From JAIOSF01 sp047159865 (GTDB taxonomy: Bacteria > Campylobacterota > Campylobacteria > Campylobacterales > Arcobacteraceae), in NCBI RefSeq assembly GCF_047159865.1, contig NZ_AP038804.1, positions 2,108,001 through 2,172,000 of the forward strand: a DNA stretch of 64,000 bases, given 5' to 3'. The position numbers and the translations under genes are program-made. Positions 8,898 to 17,275 of the stretch are shown here, one piece after another. The notes below the pieces were generated by a model. The model was not told the origin of the DNA. It saw only the letters and a program-made list of their open reading frames with translations, and did no database searches. Position 1 is the first letter of the stretch, and each line of letters begins with the position of its first letter.

Positions 8898-9875
8898 ATG
8901 TTAAAATTAAATTCTTTACAATATTCGAAGTCAAATGATTTAGAAATTTCAAATAAATATAGTGTGAGTGCATTAAAATCAAATAAAAGTTTTGACGATT
9001 TGTGCTTACAATATTATTCTAAATTTCATTATAAATGTTTGAAAACTTTTTCTTTTTCAAAAGAGGGATTTTTAGGTTTACTTTTGGAGTTAAAAGGAAA
9101 AATAGCTGTAAGTGTTGGTGAAACACAATTTTTGATTGATGGTGCTAAAATGTACGAGTCTTTAGGATTTGAGATACAATGGGTACGATTAAATAAAGAT
9201 GGAACAATAAATTTATATGATCTAAAAAATCAAGATATAGATTTCTTGTTTTTATCTTCTTATGTGATGGACACTTTTTTACAAATAGACCTAGAAAGAA
9301 TTCAAAAATTTACAAAAGCAAAAATTATTTCAAATGGAACAGCCCATAGAAGTGATCAAAGCAATAGTGTATATTTTGACAATTATAAGCTTAACGGTTT
9401 TAATGTTTCTGGAGTTTTGTTATTTAATGATGATATGTTTGATTTACTACCAATTGGACAAATTGATACTATTGCATTAAAAATGTGTTTTTTAGGATTG
9501 GAAAAACAAAAAGGAAATTGTCAAGTAAAAAATATTTTGATAGAGGAGTTGTGTAAACTCTTTAGTGAAGATATTCATCTTTTTGTAGATAAACAGAAAA
9601 CCTTACCAAACTCTCTACATTTTGGACTCAAAGGGATAAAAGCAAGAGAGCTTATTCGAACAATGGCATTAAGTAAAATTTATATTAGCAATGGTGAGGG
9701 GTGTTCTTTGGGACTTTCAAAACCATCACGGATTATACAAGAGATGGGATATGCAGAAGAGATGAGTAGAACAGCAATAAGTTTATCTTTTATAGATGAT
9801 ATCACAAAAGAGGATATCATCAATTTTACTAAAGTGCTGTATCTAAAATATCAACAAATAAAAATGTTAAGTTAG
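8898..9875 (+). CDS. Degenerate NifS/class V aminotransferase-like protein in the fdh operon
   Basis: A 325-residue protein from the ATG at 8898, one base after the fdhD stop; an in-frame ATG at 8865 inside fdhD is less likely. The C-terminus follows the cysteine desulfurase pattern: GEGCSLGLSKPSRIIQEMGY carries a cysteine (about Cys269) where NifS/IscS have the persulfide cysteine, followed by an RTAISLSF segment and a TKEDI helix. A lysine in NYKLNGFNVSG (about Lys164) aligns with the PLP lysine region. The usual Asp-x-x-Gln that holds the PLP ring is replaced by NGTAHR, so activity is uncertain. Linked to fdhD, it may supply sulfur or selenium for formate dehydrogenase (inference). Confidence 0.75.
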   Translation: MLKLNSLQYSKSNDLEISNKYSVSALKSNKSFDDLCLQYYSKFHYKCLKTFSFSKEGFLGLLLELKGKIAVSVGETQFLIDGAKMYESLGFEIQWVRLNKDGTINLYDLKNQDIDFLFLSSYVMDTFLQIDLERIQKFTKAKIISNGTAHRSDQSNSVYFDNYKLNGFNVSGVLLFNDDMFDLLPIGQIDTIALKMCFLGLEKQKGNCQVKNILIEELCKLFSEDIHLFVDKQKTLPNSLHFGLKGIKARELIRTMALSKIYISNGEGCSLGLSKPSRIIQEMGYAEEMSRTAISLSFIDDITKEDIINFTKVLYLKYQQIKMLS

Positions 9876-9888
9876 TATTTTTATTTGT
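9854..9888. terminator. Bidirectional terminator between the fdh operon and aspA
   Basis: Perfect 12-bp arms (acaaataaaaat / atttttatttgt) surround an 11-base loop that contains the stop codon of the NifS-like gene. The arms are A/T only, so each strand ends in a U-rich stretch. It can serve both convergent genes. Confidence 0.6.
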
Positions 9889-9897
9889 GATCTTTCC

Positions 9898-11298
9898 TTA
9901 CATCTTTACCTTTAACATATTTTTTGGTAAAAGAAAGTTATCTAACTCTTCTTGAGAAAGTAACTCTTTCTCCAAAACTAAATCGTATACTCTTTTATTA
10001 CTTGCTAATGCTTCTTTTGCGATAGAAGAACAAACTTCATATCCTAAAATAGGATTTAAGTATGTGATAATGGTAATAGAGTTTAAAACATTTTCCATAC
10101 AAACATCTTCATTTGCGGTGATCCCTTTCACACATTTATCAGCAAGTGCATAAAATGATCTTCGCATCATATTAATAGAGGTAAATAGTTTATATGCTAT
10201 TAGAGGTTCAAAAACATTTAGCTGTAATTGTCCCCCTTCACAAGCCATAGAGATAGATGCATCAGCACCAATAACATCAAAAGCAACTTGATTTACAACT
10301 TCAGGAATGACAGGATTTACTTTCCCCGGCATAATTGAAGAACCAGGTTGTAATGGAGGTAGATTTATCTCATTAAATCCAGCACGAGGTCCTGAGCTTA
10401 AAAGTCTTAAATCATTTGAAACTTTTGACATTTTGATAACAACCCTTTTCAAAAGTCCAGATAAGTGTACAAAAACACCTGTATCTTGTGTAGCTTCAAT
10501 TAAATCTCCAGTATTATCAAAGTCAACACCTGTAACTTTTCGTAGATTTTTAATAACAAGCTTTCTATAATGCTCTTTTGTATTGATACCAGTTCCAATA
10601 GCAGTTGCCCCTAAGTTTACTGATTTTAAAAGTTCTTGAGCTTCTCTTAGCCTATAAATATCTGTATCAACCATAATAGCATAGGTTTTAAACTCTTGTC
10701 CTAGAGTCATTGGTACAGCATCTTGTAGTTGAGTTCTTCCCATTTTTAGTACATCTTTGAACTCTTCAGCTTTCTCATTGTAAGCATCTCTTAAATATCG
10801 TAATGATTCTTTGAGTTTATAAATAAGATCTTGAAGTGTTATCTTAATTGCTGTTGGATAAGCATCGTTTGTACTTTGTGACATATTCACATGATTGTTT
10901 GGGTGTATTATATTATAAGCAGCTCGTGGATGACCTAAAATCTCTAAAGCTCTATTTGCAATTACTTCATTTGCATTCATATTTGTAGAAGTTCCAGCTC
11001 CACCTTGAATAGGGTCAACTATAAATTGTTCATGGAGTTTTCCATCTATAATCTCATCACAAGCTTGAACAATAGCATCTTTTTGTTCTAAAGTTAAATC
11101 TTCAAGTTCATAGTTAGTAAGAGCACACGCTTTTTTCACTTTTGCTAAAGATGTAATAAAACTTGGAAATAATGAGATATTTGTATGTGTAATATCAAAA
11201 TTGTTTTTAGCTCGTAATGTTTGAATTCCATAATAAGCATGAACATCTATGTTCATCTCACCTAAAAAATCTTTCTCTATTCTAAATGCGGTTTCCAT
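9898..11298 (-). CDS. aspA: Aspartate ammonia-lyase
   Basis: A 466-residue member of the fumarase/aspartase superfamily, with the signature loop GSSIMPGKVNP and the substrate-binding NMNANEVIANRA and QSTNDAYPT blocks. The N-terminus (RIEKDFLGEMNI...YYGIQTLRA) is of the aspartase type; the second superfamily member at 17276 has WAAQTQRS, the fumarase version. The enzyme deaminates aspartate to fumarate, feeding amino-acid carbon into fumarate respiration or the TCA cycle. The usual length is about 468 residues, so it is complete. It is monocistronic, with an AT-rich leader at 11299-11364. Confidence 0.95.
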   Translation of the reverse strand: METAFRIEKDFLGEMNIDVHAYYGIQTLRAKNNFDITHTNISLFPSFITSLAKVKKACALTNYELEDLTLEQKDAIVQACDEIIDGKLHEQFIVDPIQGGAGTSTNMNANEVIANRALEILGHPRAAYNIIHPNNHVNMSQSTNDAYPTAIKITLQDLIYKLKESLRYLRDAYNEKAEEFKDVLKMGRTQLQDAVPMTLGQEFKTYAIMVDTDIYRLREAQELLKSVNLGATAIGTGINTKEHYRKLVIKNLRKVTGVDFDNTGDLIEATQDTGVFVHLSGLLKRVVIKMSKVSNDLRLLSSGPRAGFNEINLPPLQPGSSIMPGKVNPVIPEVVNQVAFDVIGADASISMACEGGQLQLNVFEPLIAYKLFTSINMMRRSFYALADKCVKGITANEDVCMENVLNSITIITYLNPILGYEVCSSIAKEALASNKRVYDLVLEKELLSQEELDNFLLPKNMLKVKM

Positions 11299-11364
11299 AA
11301 TAGCCTCTTTTATAAATTTATATAAGTTATTGTAGTAATATTTGATTACAATTATTCTACAATA

Positions 11365-11613
11365 CTACCTTTTTTTTGTTTTAAAAGCCCCATAAAATAA
11401 GGAACTTATAAAAAGTATTCCATATACAAAAAGTTTAATAAAATTATCAAAATTAATGAAATAAAAAAATATAGATAGTGTAATAATACCAATAATCAAA
11501 AAAGAAAATAAATCTTTATAGTTCATCAAAGAGTTCCAGTTTTTCAGTATATTTATTAATACTGCAATCACTATAAGAACTGCTAAAATTCCAATTATCC
11601 AAACTATAAACAT
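11365..11613 (-). CDS. Small membrane protein, unknown function
   Basis: 82 residues with three hydrophobic segments (about 3-23, 37-53 and 58-76) and a basic tail (FKTKKR), so a small inner-membrane protein. It starts 21 bases after the sucD stop on the same strand and probably rides on the sucCD transcript. The ribosome binding site is weak. No family recognised. Confidence 0.6.
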   Translation of the reverse strand: MFIVWIIGILAVLIVIAVLINILKNWNSLMNYKDLFSFLIIGIITLSIFFYFINFDNFIKLFVYGILFISSLFYGAFKTKKR

Positions 11614-11634
11614 TTTATTTTCTATTTGTATCTA

Positions 11635-12507
11635 TTATTTTGTTAAAACTTCTTTAACAGCTTTTCCAATAAGAGCAGGGGTTGCAACAACAGTTACACC
11701 AGCTTCACTTAAAGCTTCCATTTTCTCTTTTGCTGTTCCTGTTGTACCTGAAATAATTGCTCCTGCATGACCCATTCTTTTCCCTTCAGGTGCAGTTTGT
11801 CCAGCAATAAAAGCTACAATTGGTTTTTTGATGTTATCTTTAATATATTTAGCAGCTTGTATCTCTAAATCTCCACCAATTTCACCAATCATCACAATAG
11901 CTTTTGTATCTTTATCTTCTTCAAACATCTGTAATAGTTGTTTAAATGATAACCCAATAATAGGATCTCCACCAATACCAACAGCAGTTGTGATTCCAAA
12001 ACCTTCATTGCATACTTGGTTTGCACCCTCGTAAGTTAAAGTTCCTGATTTTGAAATAAGTCCAACGCTTCCTTTTTTGAAAATATTTCCAGGCATAATT
12101 CCTATTTTACATTGATCTGCACTAATGATTCCTGGACAGTTTGGTCCTATCATCATCATCCCATATTTATTTGCACACGCTTTTGCAGCTTGCATATCTA
12201 ATGTAGGAGAACCTTCTGTGATAATAACAGCTAGCTTAATTCCAGCAACAGCTGCTTCCATAATCGCATCAGACACAAAAGCAGGGGGAACAAATATCAT
12301 AGATGCAGTTGCTCCTGTTGCTTCGACGGCTTCAGAAACCATGTTAAATACAGGTAAGTCTAAATGTACTTGACCACCTTTATTTGGTGTAACTCCACCA
12401 ACAATTTGAGTACCATAATCGATACATTGTTGTGAGTGAAAAGTTGCTTCTCTTCCTGTAAATCCTTGAACAATTACTTTTGTATTTTTATCTATTAAAA
12501 TAGCCAT
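11635..12507 (-). CDS. sucD: Succinyl-CoA synthetase (ADP-forming) alpha subunit
   Basis: 290 residues, the normal length. It shows the CoA-binding N-terminal Rossmann domain (VQGFTGREATFHSQQ), the MIGPNCPG motif and the phosphohistidine region GHAGAII near residue 245. With SucC it converts succinyl-CoA, ADP and phosphate to succinate, ATP and CoA. It shares a TAATG junction with sucC, so the two are translationally coupled. It works downstream of the OorDABC enzyme encoded at 21915-24813. Confidence 0.97.
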   Translation of the reverse strand: MAILIDKNTKVIVQGFTGREATFHSQQCIDYGTQIVGGVTPNKGGQVHLDLPVFNMVSEAVEATGATASMIFVPPAFVSDAIMEAAVAGIKLAVIITEGSPTLDMQAAKACANKYGMMMIGPNCPGIISADQCKIGIMPGNIFKKGSVGLISKSGTLTYEGANQVCNEGFGITTAVGIGGDPIIGLSFKQLLQMFEEDKDTKAIVMIGEIGGDLEIQAAKYIKDNIKKPIVAFIAGQTAPEGKRMGHAGAIISGTTGTAKEKMEALSEAGVTVVATPALIGKAVKEVLTK

Positions 12508-13691
12508 TATTTTTTACCTTGCGAGTTATTTGCAGCTTCAACTGCTTTTTTAGCACCATCAGCCAAATCAGTTGCTGTAATGATATTGTCTATATTTGCA
12601 TGTCGTAATATATCTGCTGCTTCTATAGCATTTGTTCCATCTAGTCTTACTACCACAGGTACATTTACCTCTACAGTTTTAGTAGCTTCAATGATACCAT
12701 TGGCGATTCTATCACATCTTACAATTCCACCAAAAATATTGATAAATATAGCCTTGACATTTTTGTTTCTTAAAATGATTTCAAAACCTTTTGCTACTGC
12801 TTCAGGGTTGGCATTTCCCCCAACATCTAAAAAGTTTGCTGGATTTCCACCCATATAGTTAATCGTATCCATAGTACCCATAGCTAAACCTGCACCATTT
12901 ACCATACAACCAATTTCACCCTCAAGAGAGATATATGAAAGACCATACAAACTAGCTTCTCTCTCATCAGCATTTTCCTCGTGAATATCTCTCATCTCTT
13001 CAAACTCAGGGTGTCGTGCCATTGCAGAATCATCAAACTGAAGTTTTGCATCAAGTGCTAAAAAACTTCCTGTTTTTGTTTTTACAAGTGGATTGATCTC
13101 TACCATTTGAACATCATTTTCTATATAAAGATTATAGAGTGCTTTTACAAAGTTTTGAAGTTTGTATTGTTCTCTTTTATCTTTGATACCTAATGCAAAT
13201 ACAAGTTCTCTCCCTTGATATCCTTGGTATCCAAAATCTGGGTCAATAGGGATTTTGATAATTTTTTCAGGAGATTTAGCTGCAACTGTTTCGATATCTA
13301 CTCCACCCTCTTTAAGGGCTAAAATAATTGGCATCTCAATAGCTCTATCTAGCACTATACTTAAGTACAACTCATCAACAATTTTTATACCCTCTTCAAC
13401 ATATACTTTTCGTACAAGTTTTCCCTCAGGTCCTGTTTGGTGTGTAACAAGTGTCATTCCTAAAAGCTCTGTTGCTGCTTTTTTCACATCTGAAAGTGAG
13501 TGTACTATTTTAACTCCACCGCCAAGTCCTCTACCACCTGCGTGAATTTGAGCTTTTACTACCCAAACTTTTCCACCCAACTCTTGAGCATTTTTTAATG
13601 CTTGTGCTGGTGTATTTGCTATAAATCCTCGAGGTGCTGGTACACCATATTTGGCAAAAATTTGTTTTGCTTGGTATTCGTGTATATTCAA
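12507..13691 (-). CDS. sucC: Succinyl-CoA synthetase (ADP-forming) beta subunit
   Basis: 394 residues with an ATP-grasp domain (KAQIHAGGRGLGGGVK near residues 46-61) and the C-terminal ligase domain (NIFGGIVRCD, VVRLDGTNA). This matches the usual SucC of about 388 residues. It supplies the nucleotide-binding half of succinyl-CoA synthetase. It is the first gene of the leftward sucCD transcript, which may include the small membrane protein at 11365. aggag lies just upstream of the ATG. Confidence 0.97.
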   Translation of the reverse strand: MNIHEYQAKQIFAKYGVPAPRGFIANTPAQALKNAQELGGKVWVVKAQIHAGGRGLGGGVKIVHSLSDVKKAATELLGMTLVTHQTGPEGKLVRKVYVEEGIKIVDELYLSIVLDRAIEMPIILALKEGGVDIETVAAKSPEKIIKIPIDPDFGYQGYQGRELVFALGIKDKREQYKLQNFVKALYNLYIENDVQMVEINPLVKTKTGSFLALDAKLQFDDSAMARHPEFEEMRDIHEENADEREASLYGLSYISLEGEIGCMVNGAGLAMGTMDTINYMGGNPANFLDVGGNANPEAVAKGFEIILRNKNVKAIFINIFGGIVRCDRIANGIIEATKTVEVNVPVVVRLDGTNAIEAADILRHANIDNIITATDLADGAKKAVEAANNSQGKK

Positions 13692-13761
13692 TATATTCTC
13701 CTATATAATATGTAATGGTATCTTAGATATTTGTTCAATTTAGTGGTATGATGATGAATTG

Positions 13762-14067
13762 TTATTTCATTTTATATTTATAAAACGATTCATTAAGGTA
13801 TTGCGCAACACTTTCTTGTTCTTCTGGAAACCAACCAATCTCTAGTTGTGAATCACAAAGTCGCACCCATGAGTTTACTTTTTCAAAATCTGTAGCTTTT
13901 TTGTTTTTTGGATCATATTTAGGTGAAATACCATGACATTTCATACAATCAGCTTCTACATATAACACTTTTCCTTCTTTTGCAAGTTGGGAAAGACCAA
14001 AAGCATTAAGTGCAAATAAAAGTGTAGTAACATATATGATAGGTTTTGAATTTGTAAAATATTTCAT
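13762..14067 (-). CDS. Small secreted monohaem c-type cytochrome-like protein
   Basis: 101 residues with an N-terminal signal sequence (hydrophobic about 9-24) and one CMKCH haem-attachment motif at residues 41-45. A methionine needed as sixth ligand is not clear; the C-terminal half (WVRLCDSQLEIGWFPEEQESVAQYLNE) resembles the last helix of class I cytochromes. It is probably a periplasmic electron carrier or a haem-containing domain protein. It reads alone on the minus strand, divergent from the class I fumarase. Its partner is unknown. Confidence 0.75.
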   Translation of the reverse strand: MKYFTNSKPIIYVTTLLFALNAFGLSQLAKEGKVLYVEADCMKCHGISPKYDPKNKKATDFEKVNSWVRLCDSQLEIGWFPEEQESVAQYLNESFYKYKMK

Positions 14068-14239
14068 ATAAATCCTTTTTCTTTTAATAGTGTAATTAAA
14101 TAATGTTTAAAATAGTATTAAGTATCACTAGGTAACACTTCTTTTTAAATAATAATCATTGGAAAGTATATGAGAATTATAAATATGTCATAATAAAAAT
14201 TCTGATACAATAATCAAAATTTTAATAAAAGGTTTAATA

Positions 14240-15730
14240 ATGGCAAAAATTACAGAACAAGATATCATTGATAGCATAGCGGATGCCTGTCAATATATCT
14301 CATATTTTCATCCAGAGGATTTCGTAAAATCAATAGTGGAAGCTTATGAAAATGAACAATCAGAAGCTGCTAAAAATGCATTAGGTCAAATTTTAATTAA
14401 CTCTAAAATGTGTGCTTTAGGTCATAGACCATTATGTCAAGATACAGGAAGTGTAAATATTTTTGTTAGAGTTGGTTTAAAAGCTGATTTAGAAATTACA
14501 AAAGAGTTAGTTGATGTATTAAATGAAGGTGTTGCAAAAGGGTATACTAATCCAGATAATACATTAAGATACTCAGTTGTTTCTGATCCTGCAGGAGCTA
14601 GAACAAATACTAAAGATAATACTCCAGCTGTTATCCATGTAACTGTTGATAATTCTGATGAAATAGATATCACTGTTGCTGCTAAAGGTGGTGGAAGCGA
14701 GAATAAATCTAAGTTTGCAGTGTTAAATCCATCAGATTCAGTTTATGACTGGGTTATGGCAAATGTAAGAGAGATGGGTGCTGGTTGGTGTCCTCCAGGT
14801 ATCTTAGGTATCGGTATTGGTGGAAATCCTGAAAAAGCAATGCTTCTTGCAAAAGAATCTTTAATGGGTCATGTTGATATTCATGAGTTACAAGCAAGAG
14901 GTCCTCAAAATGCGTTAGAAGAGTTAAGATTAAGACTTTACACTGATATCAATAAAATCGGTATTGGAGCACAAGGACTTGGTGGTTTAACTACTGTTGT
15001 TGATGTTAAGATTTTAGATTATCCTTGTCATGCTGCTTCTTTACCAGTTGCTATGATTCCTAACTGTGCTGCTACTAGACATATTCACTTTAAACTTGAC
15101 GGTAATGGTCCAGCTAAGTTTAAAAAACCAGATTTAGATATTTGGCCAGATATTGAATTACCATTAGATTCTATTAAAAAAGTAAATATCGAAGATTTAA
15201 CAAAAGAGAACTTATCTCAATTTAAATCAGGTGATACTTTATTATTAACTGGAAAAATTTTAACTGCAAGAGATGCTGCTCATAAAAAAATCGTTGAGTA
15301 CAAAAACGCTGGAAAACCACTTCCAAATGGTGTTGATTTAAAAGATAGATTTATTTACTATGTTGGACCAGTTGATCCTGTAAGAGATGAAAAAGTTGGA
15401 CCTGCGGGACCTACTACATCTACAAGAATGGATAAGTTTACAAAAGATATGATGGAAATCGGTATCATGGGTATGATTGGTAAAGCTGAAAGAAAGCAAC
15501 CAACAATTGACTTAATCAAAGAATATAAATCTATGTACTTAATCGCTACTGGTGGAGCTGCTTACCTTATTTCTCAATCAATCAAAGATGCAAAAGTTCT
15601 TGCATTTGAAGAGATGGGAATGGAAGCTATCTATGAGTTTGATGTAGTTGATATGCCTGTAACTGTTGCTGTTGATACAGAAGGTGTTTCTATTCATACA
15701 ACAGGACCTGCTAAATGGAGAACTATTTAG
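14240..15730 (+). CDS. Fumarate hydratase, class I (iron-sulfur, single chain)
   Basis: 496 residues that join the alpha domain (PLCQDTGSVNIFVRVG, AKGGGSENKSKFAVLNP, GWCPPGILGIGIGGNP) to the beta domain (GPTTSTRMDKFTKDMME, ATGGAAYLISQSIK). It is a single-chain 4Fe-4S fumarase that interconverts fumarate and malate. It is shorter than E. coli FumA (about 548). Cys at CQDTG, the CHAASLP segment and CAATRH are candidate cluster ligands. Such enzymes are oxygen sensitive, and a class II fumarase (17276) is encoded nearby as a stable backup. SD aaagg precedes the ATG; a terminator follows at 15765. Confidence 0.93.
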   Translation: MAKITEQDIIDSIADACQYISYFHPEDFVKSIVEAYENEQSEAAKNALGQILINSKMCALGHRPLCQDTGSVNIFVRVGLKADLEITKELVDVLNEGVAKGYTNPDNTLRYSVVSDPAGARTNTKDNTPAVIHVTVDNSDEIDITVAAKGGGSENKSKFAVLNPSDSVYDWVMANVREMGAGWCPPGILGIGIGGNPEKAMLLAKESLMGHVDIHELQARGPQNALEELRLRLYTDINKIGIGAQGLGGLTTVVDVKILDYPCHAASLPVAMIPNCAATRHIHFKLDGNGPAKFKKPDLDIWPDIELPLDSIKKVNIEDLTKENLSQFKSGDTLLLTGKILTARDAAHKKIVEYKNAGKPLPNGVDLKDRFIYYVGPVDPVRDEKVGPAGPTTSTRMDKFTKDMMEIGIMGMIGKAERKQPTIDLIKEYKSMYLIATGGAAYLISQSIKDAKVLAFEEMGMEAIYEFDVVDMPVTVAVDTEGVSIHTTGPAKWRTI

Positions 15731-15764
15731 TATTTATTTATAAAATAAATTAAGGTTTTAAAAA

Positions 15765-15795
15765 GGTTAGTGTTTTTGCACTAGCCTTTTTTATT
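15765..15795 (+). terminator. Rho-independent terminator after the class I fumarase
   Basis: ggttagtg-tttttg-cactagcc is an 8-bp stem with one G-U pair, followed directly by a run of nine bases that is T except near its end. A classical intrinsic terminator shape, 34 bases after the fumarase stop. Confidence 0.8.
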
Positions 15796-15851
15796 TTAAT
15801 ATATATGCTAAATTAAATTATGATATACTAAATCAATAAAAGGAGATAATC

Positions 15852-16049
15852 ATGAGTATAGATGAGATAAAAAAACTCAATCCAAAAGAAAAAATTATTC
15901 TTATGAATGAAATATGGGAAAGCTTTGAAGATACGAATGAAATTATTGAATCTCCAAATTGGCATAAAGAAGTTTTAGACGAAAGAATATCTAAGATGAA
16001 AAATAATGAAGCAAAATATATTTCACTTGATGAACTAAAAAGTAAATGA
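15852..16049 (+). CDS. Antitoxin of the addiction-module (TIGR02574-like) family
   Basis: 65 residues. The MSIDEIKKLNPKEKIILMNE start and the SPNWHKEVLDERI centre match the short unstable antitoxins annotated as putative addiction module component. In these a helical N-terminus is followed by a toxin-wrapping C-terminus. Its last four bases overlap the toxin gene (ATGA), a common toxin-antitoxin layout. aaaggag lies 5 bases before the ATG. It would neutralise the toxin and may repress the promoter. The pair is flanked by the two fumarase genes, suggesting insertion into a housekeeping block. Confidence 0.85.
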   Translation: MSIDEIKKLNPKEKIILMNEIWESFEDTNEIIESPNWHKEVLDERISKMKNNEAKYISLDELKSK

Positions 16050-16369
16050 ATATAAAAAATATCATTGCTTTAGAAGAAGTTTCAATTGATTTAGAAATTT
16101 CAGAAAAGTTTTATGAAAATCAAAATCAAGGACTAGGAAAATATTTTAGGGATAGTATCATATCTGATATTGAATCTTTGTGGCTTTATGCTGGAATACA
16201 TAAACATGTATTTGGTTTATACCGATTATTATCAAAACGATTTCCTTATGGTATATACTATGAGATAAAAGAAAGTACAGTTATCGTAGTTGCAGTTTTA
16301 GATTTAAGACAAAATCCAAATAATATATCTATGTTAGTTTCTAATCGTGGAAGTGATGTTGAAAATTAA
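16046..16369 (+). CDS. RelE/ParE-family toxin
   Basis: 107 residues with the RelE/ParE fold pattern: an N-terminal strand, two helices (DLEISEKFYENQNQGLGKYF, then DSIISDIESLW), then strands with the conserved RLLSKRFPYGIYYEIKE and the final VVAVLDLRQNP. Members cleave mRNA at the ribosome or poison gyrase; which of these applies cannot be read from the sequence. The catalytic-type residues (Arg in RFPYG, Arg in DLRQNP) are present, so it looks active. It overlaps the antitoxin by 4 bases. Confidence 0.85.
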   Translation: MNIKNIIALEEVSIDLEISEKFYENQNQGLGKYFRDSIISDIESLWLYAGIHKHVFGLYRLLSKRFPYGIYYEIKESTVIVVAVLDLRQNPNNISMLVSNRGSDVEN

Positions 16370-16590
16370 TAAATCTATTTAATTCTCTTTTCTTAATACT
16401 ACATAACCTGCTAAATTTAGAACTATTTATTATATTACTTATCTATTTAATTAATTTTAGTAAAATTTTTCATTACATTCTAAAATAATTCTTGAAAATT
16501 TATATTTTTATTATAATATAATCTTATTCTAATATTGAAAATAACTTATAGTTATTATATAATTCTCCTATAAATTAAAAGGAAGATTAA

Positions 16591-17238
16591 ATGTCAATGT
16601 ACTTATTAAAAATATTTAAAGAAGAGAAATATTTAAATGATTTTTTAAATGGAAAATTATATATGAATACTTTAAAATACTTTAAAGAAGATGAAAGGTT
16701 AGATATAGCCCGTTTGGACAGATGTGAGACTATAGTAGAAAACTTTAAACCTAATTATTTACAAATTGAAACTTTTGTAGTTCCAAAAGACGAATTATGT
16801 ATGATGACAAAAGTTACTAAGAAATATGATTTGTGTAATATTTTTTGTATGCTGTCTATATGGAAAGAATATGAAGAAGAAAAAATTTCACTTGATGAAA
16901 AAAACAAAGAATTTGGAAATTATTGTATTGTAATTACTAACTTCACTGAGTTTTTAAAAAGAATAGATAATGCAACTAATTTGAAAAATATTGAAAAAAG
17001 TGACTATAGTAAAATTGACTATATAGACAAAAATAAAAAAAATAAAATAAAAGAAAATATGATTCCCTTTACTAAATTTGATAACTTTAGTTATCAAAGA
17101 GAATTTAGAATTGCAATAAATACAAAAAGAAATGTTAATAAGCCTTTTATTCTTGACATTGGAGATTTAAGGGATATTGCTGTTGCAACTACTTATGATA
17201 AAATTGAAATTATAAATAATAATTATTATCAATATTAA
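16591..17238 (+). CDS. Unidentified 215-residue protein in the inserted segment
   Basis: I do not recognise the family with certainty. The opening (YLLKIFKEEKYLNDFLNGKLYMNTLKYFK) has the feel of proteins from phage and defence neighbourhoods that start with an F-x-x-G-x-L-Y-M-N-x-L-x-Y-F pattern. It has no signal peptide or membrane segment and is rich in Lys, Asn and Ile (codon use even more AT-rich than its neighbours). A clear aaggaag precedes the ATG. It stands alone after a 220-base AT-rich gap following the toxin gene, and class II fumarase starts 37 bases after it. A defence or stress role is only a guess from context. Confidence 0.7.
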   Translation: MSMYLLKIFKEEKYLNDFLNGKLYMNTLKYFKEDERLDIARLDRCETIVENFKPNYLQIETFVVPKDELCMMTKVTKKYDLCNIFCMLSIWKEYEEEKISLDEKNKEFGNYCIVITNFTEFLKRIDNATNLKNIEKSDYSKIDYIDKNKKNKIKENMIPFTKFDNFSYQREFRIAINTKRNVNKPFILDIGDLRDIAVATTYDKIEIINNNYYQY

Positions 17239-17275
17239 GAACAAATTTGTTACAATTTTTATAAAGGAAACAATA

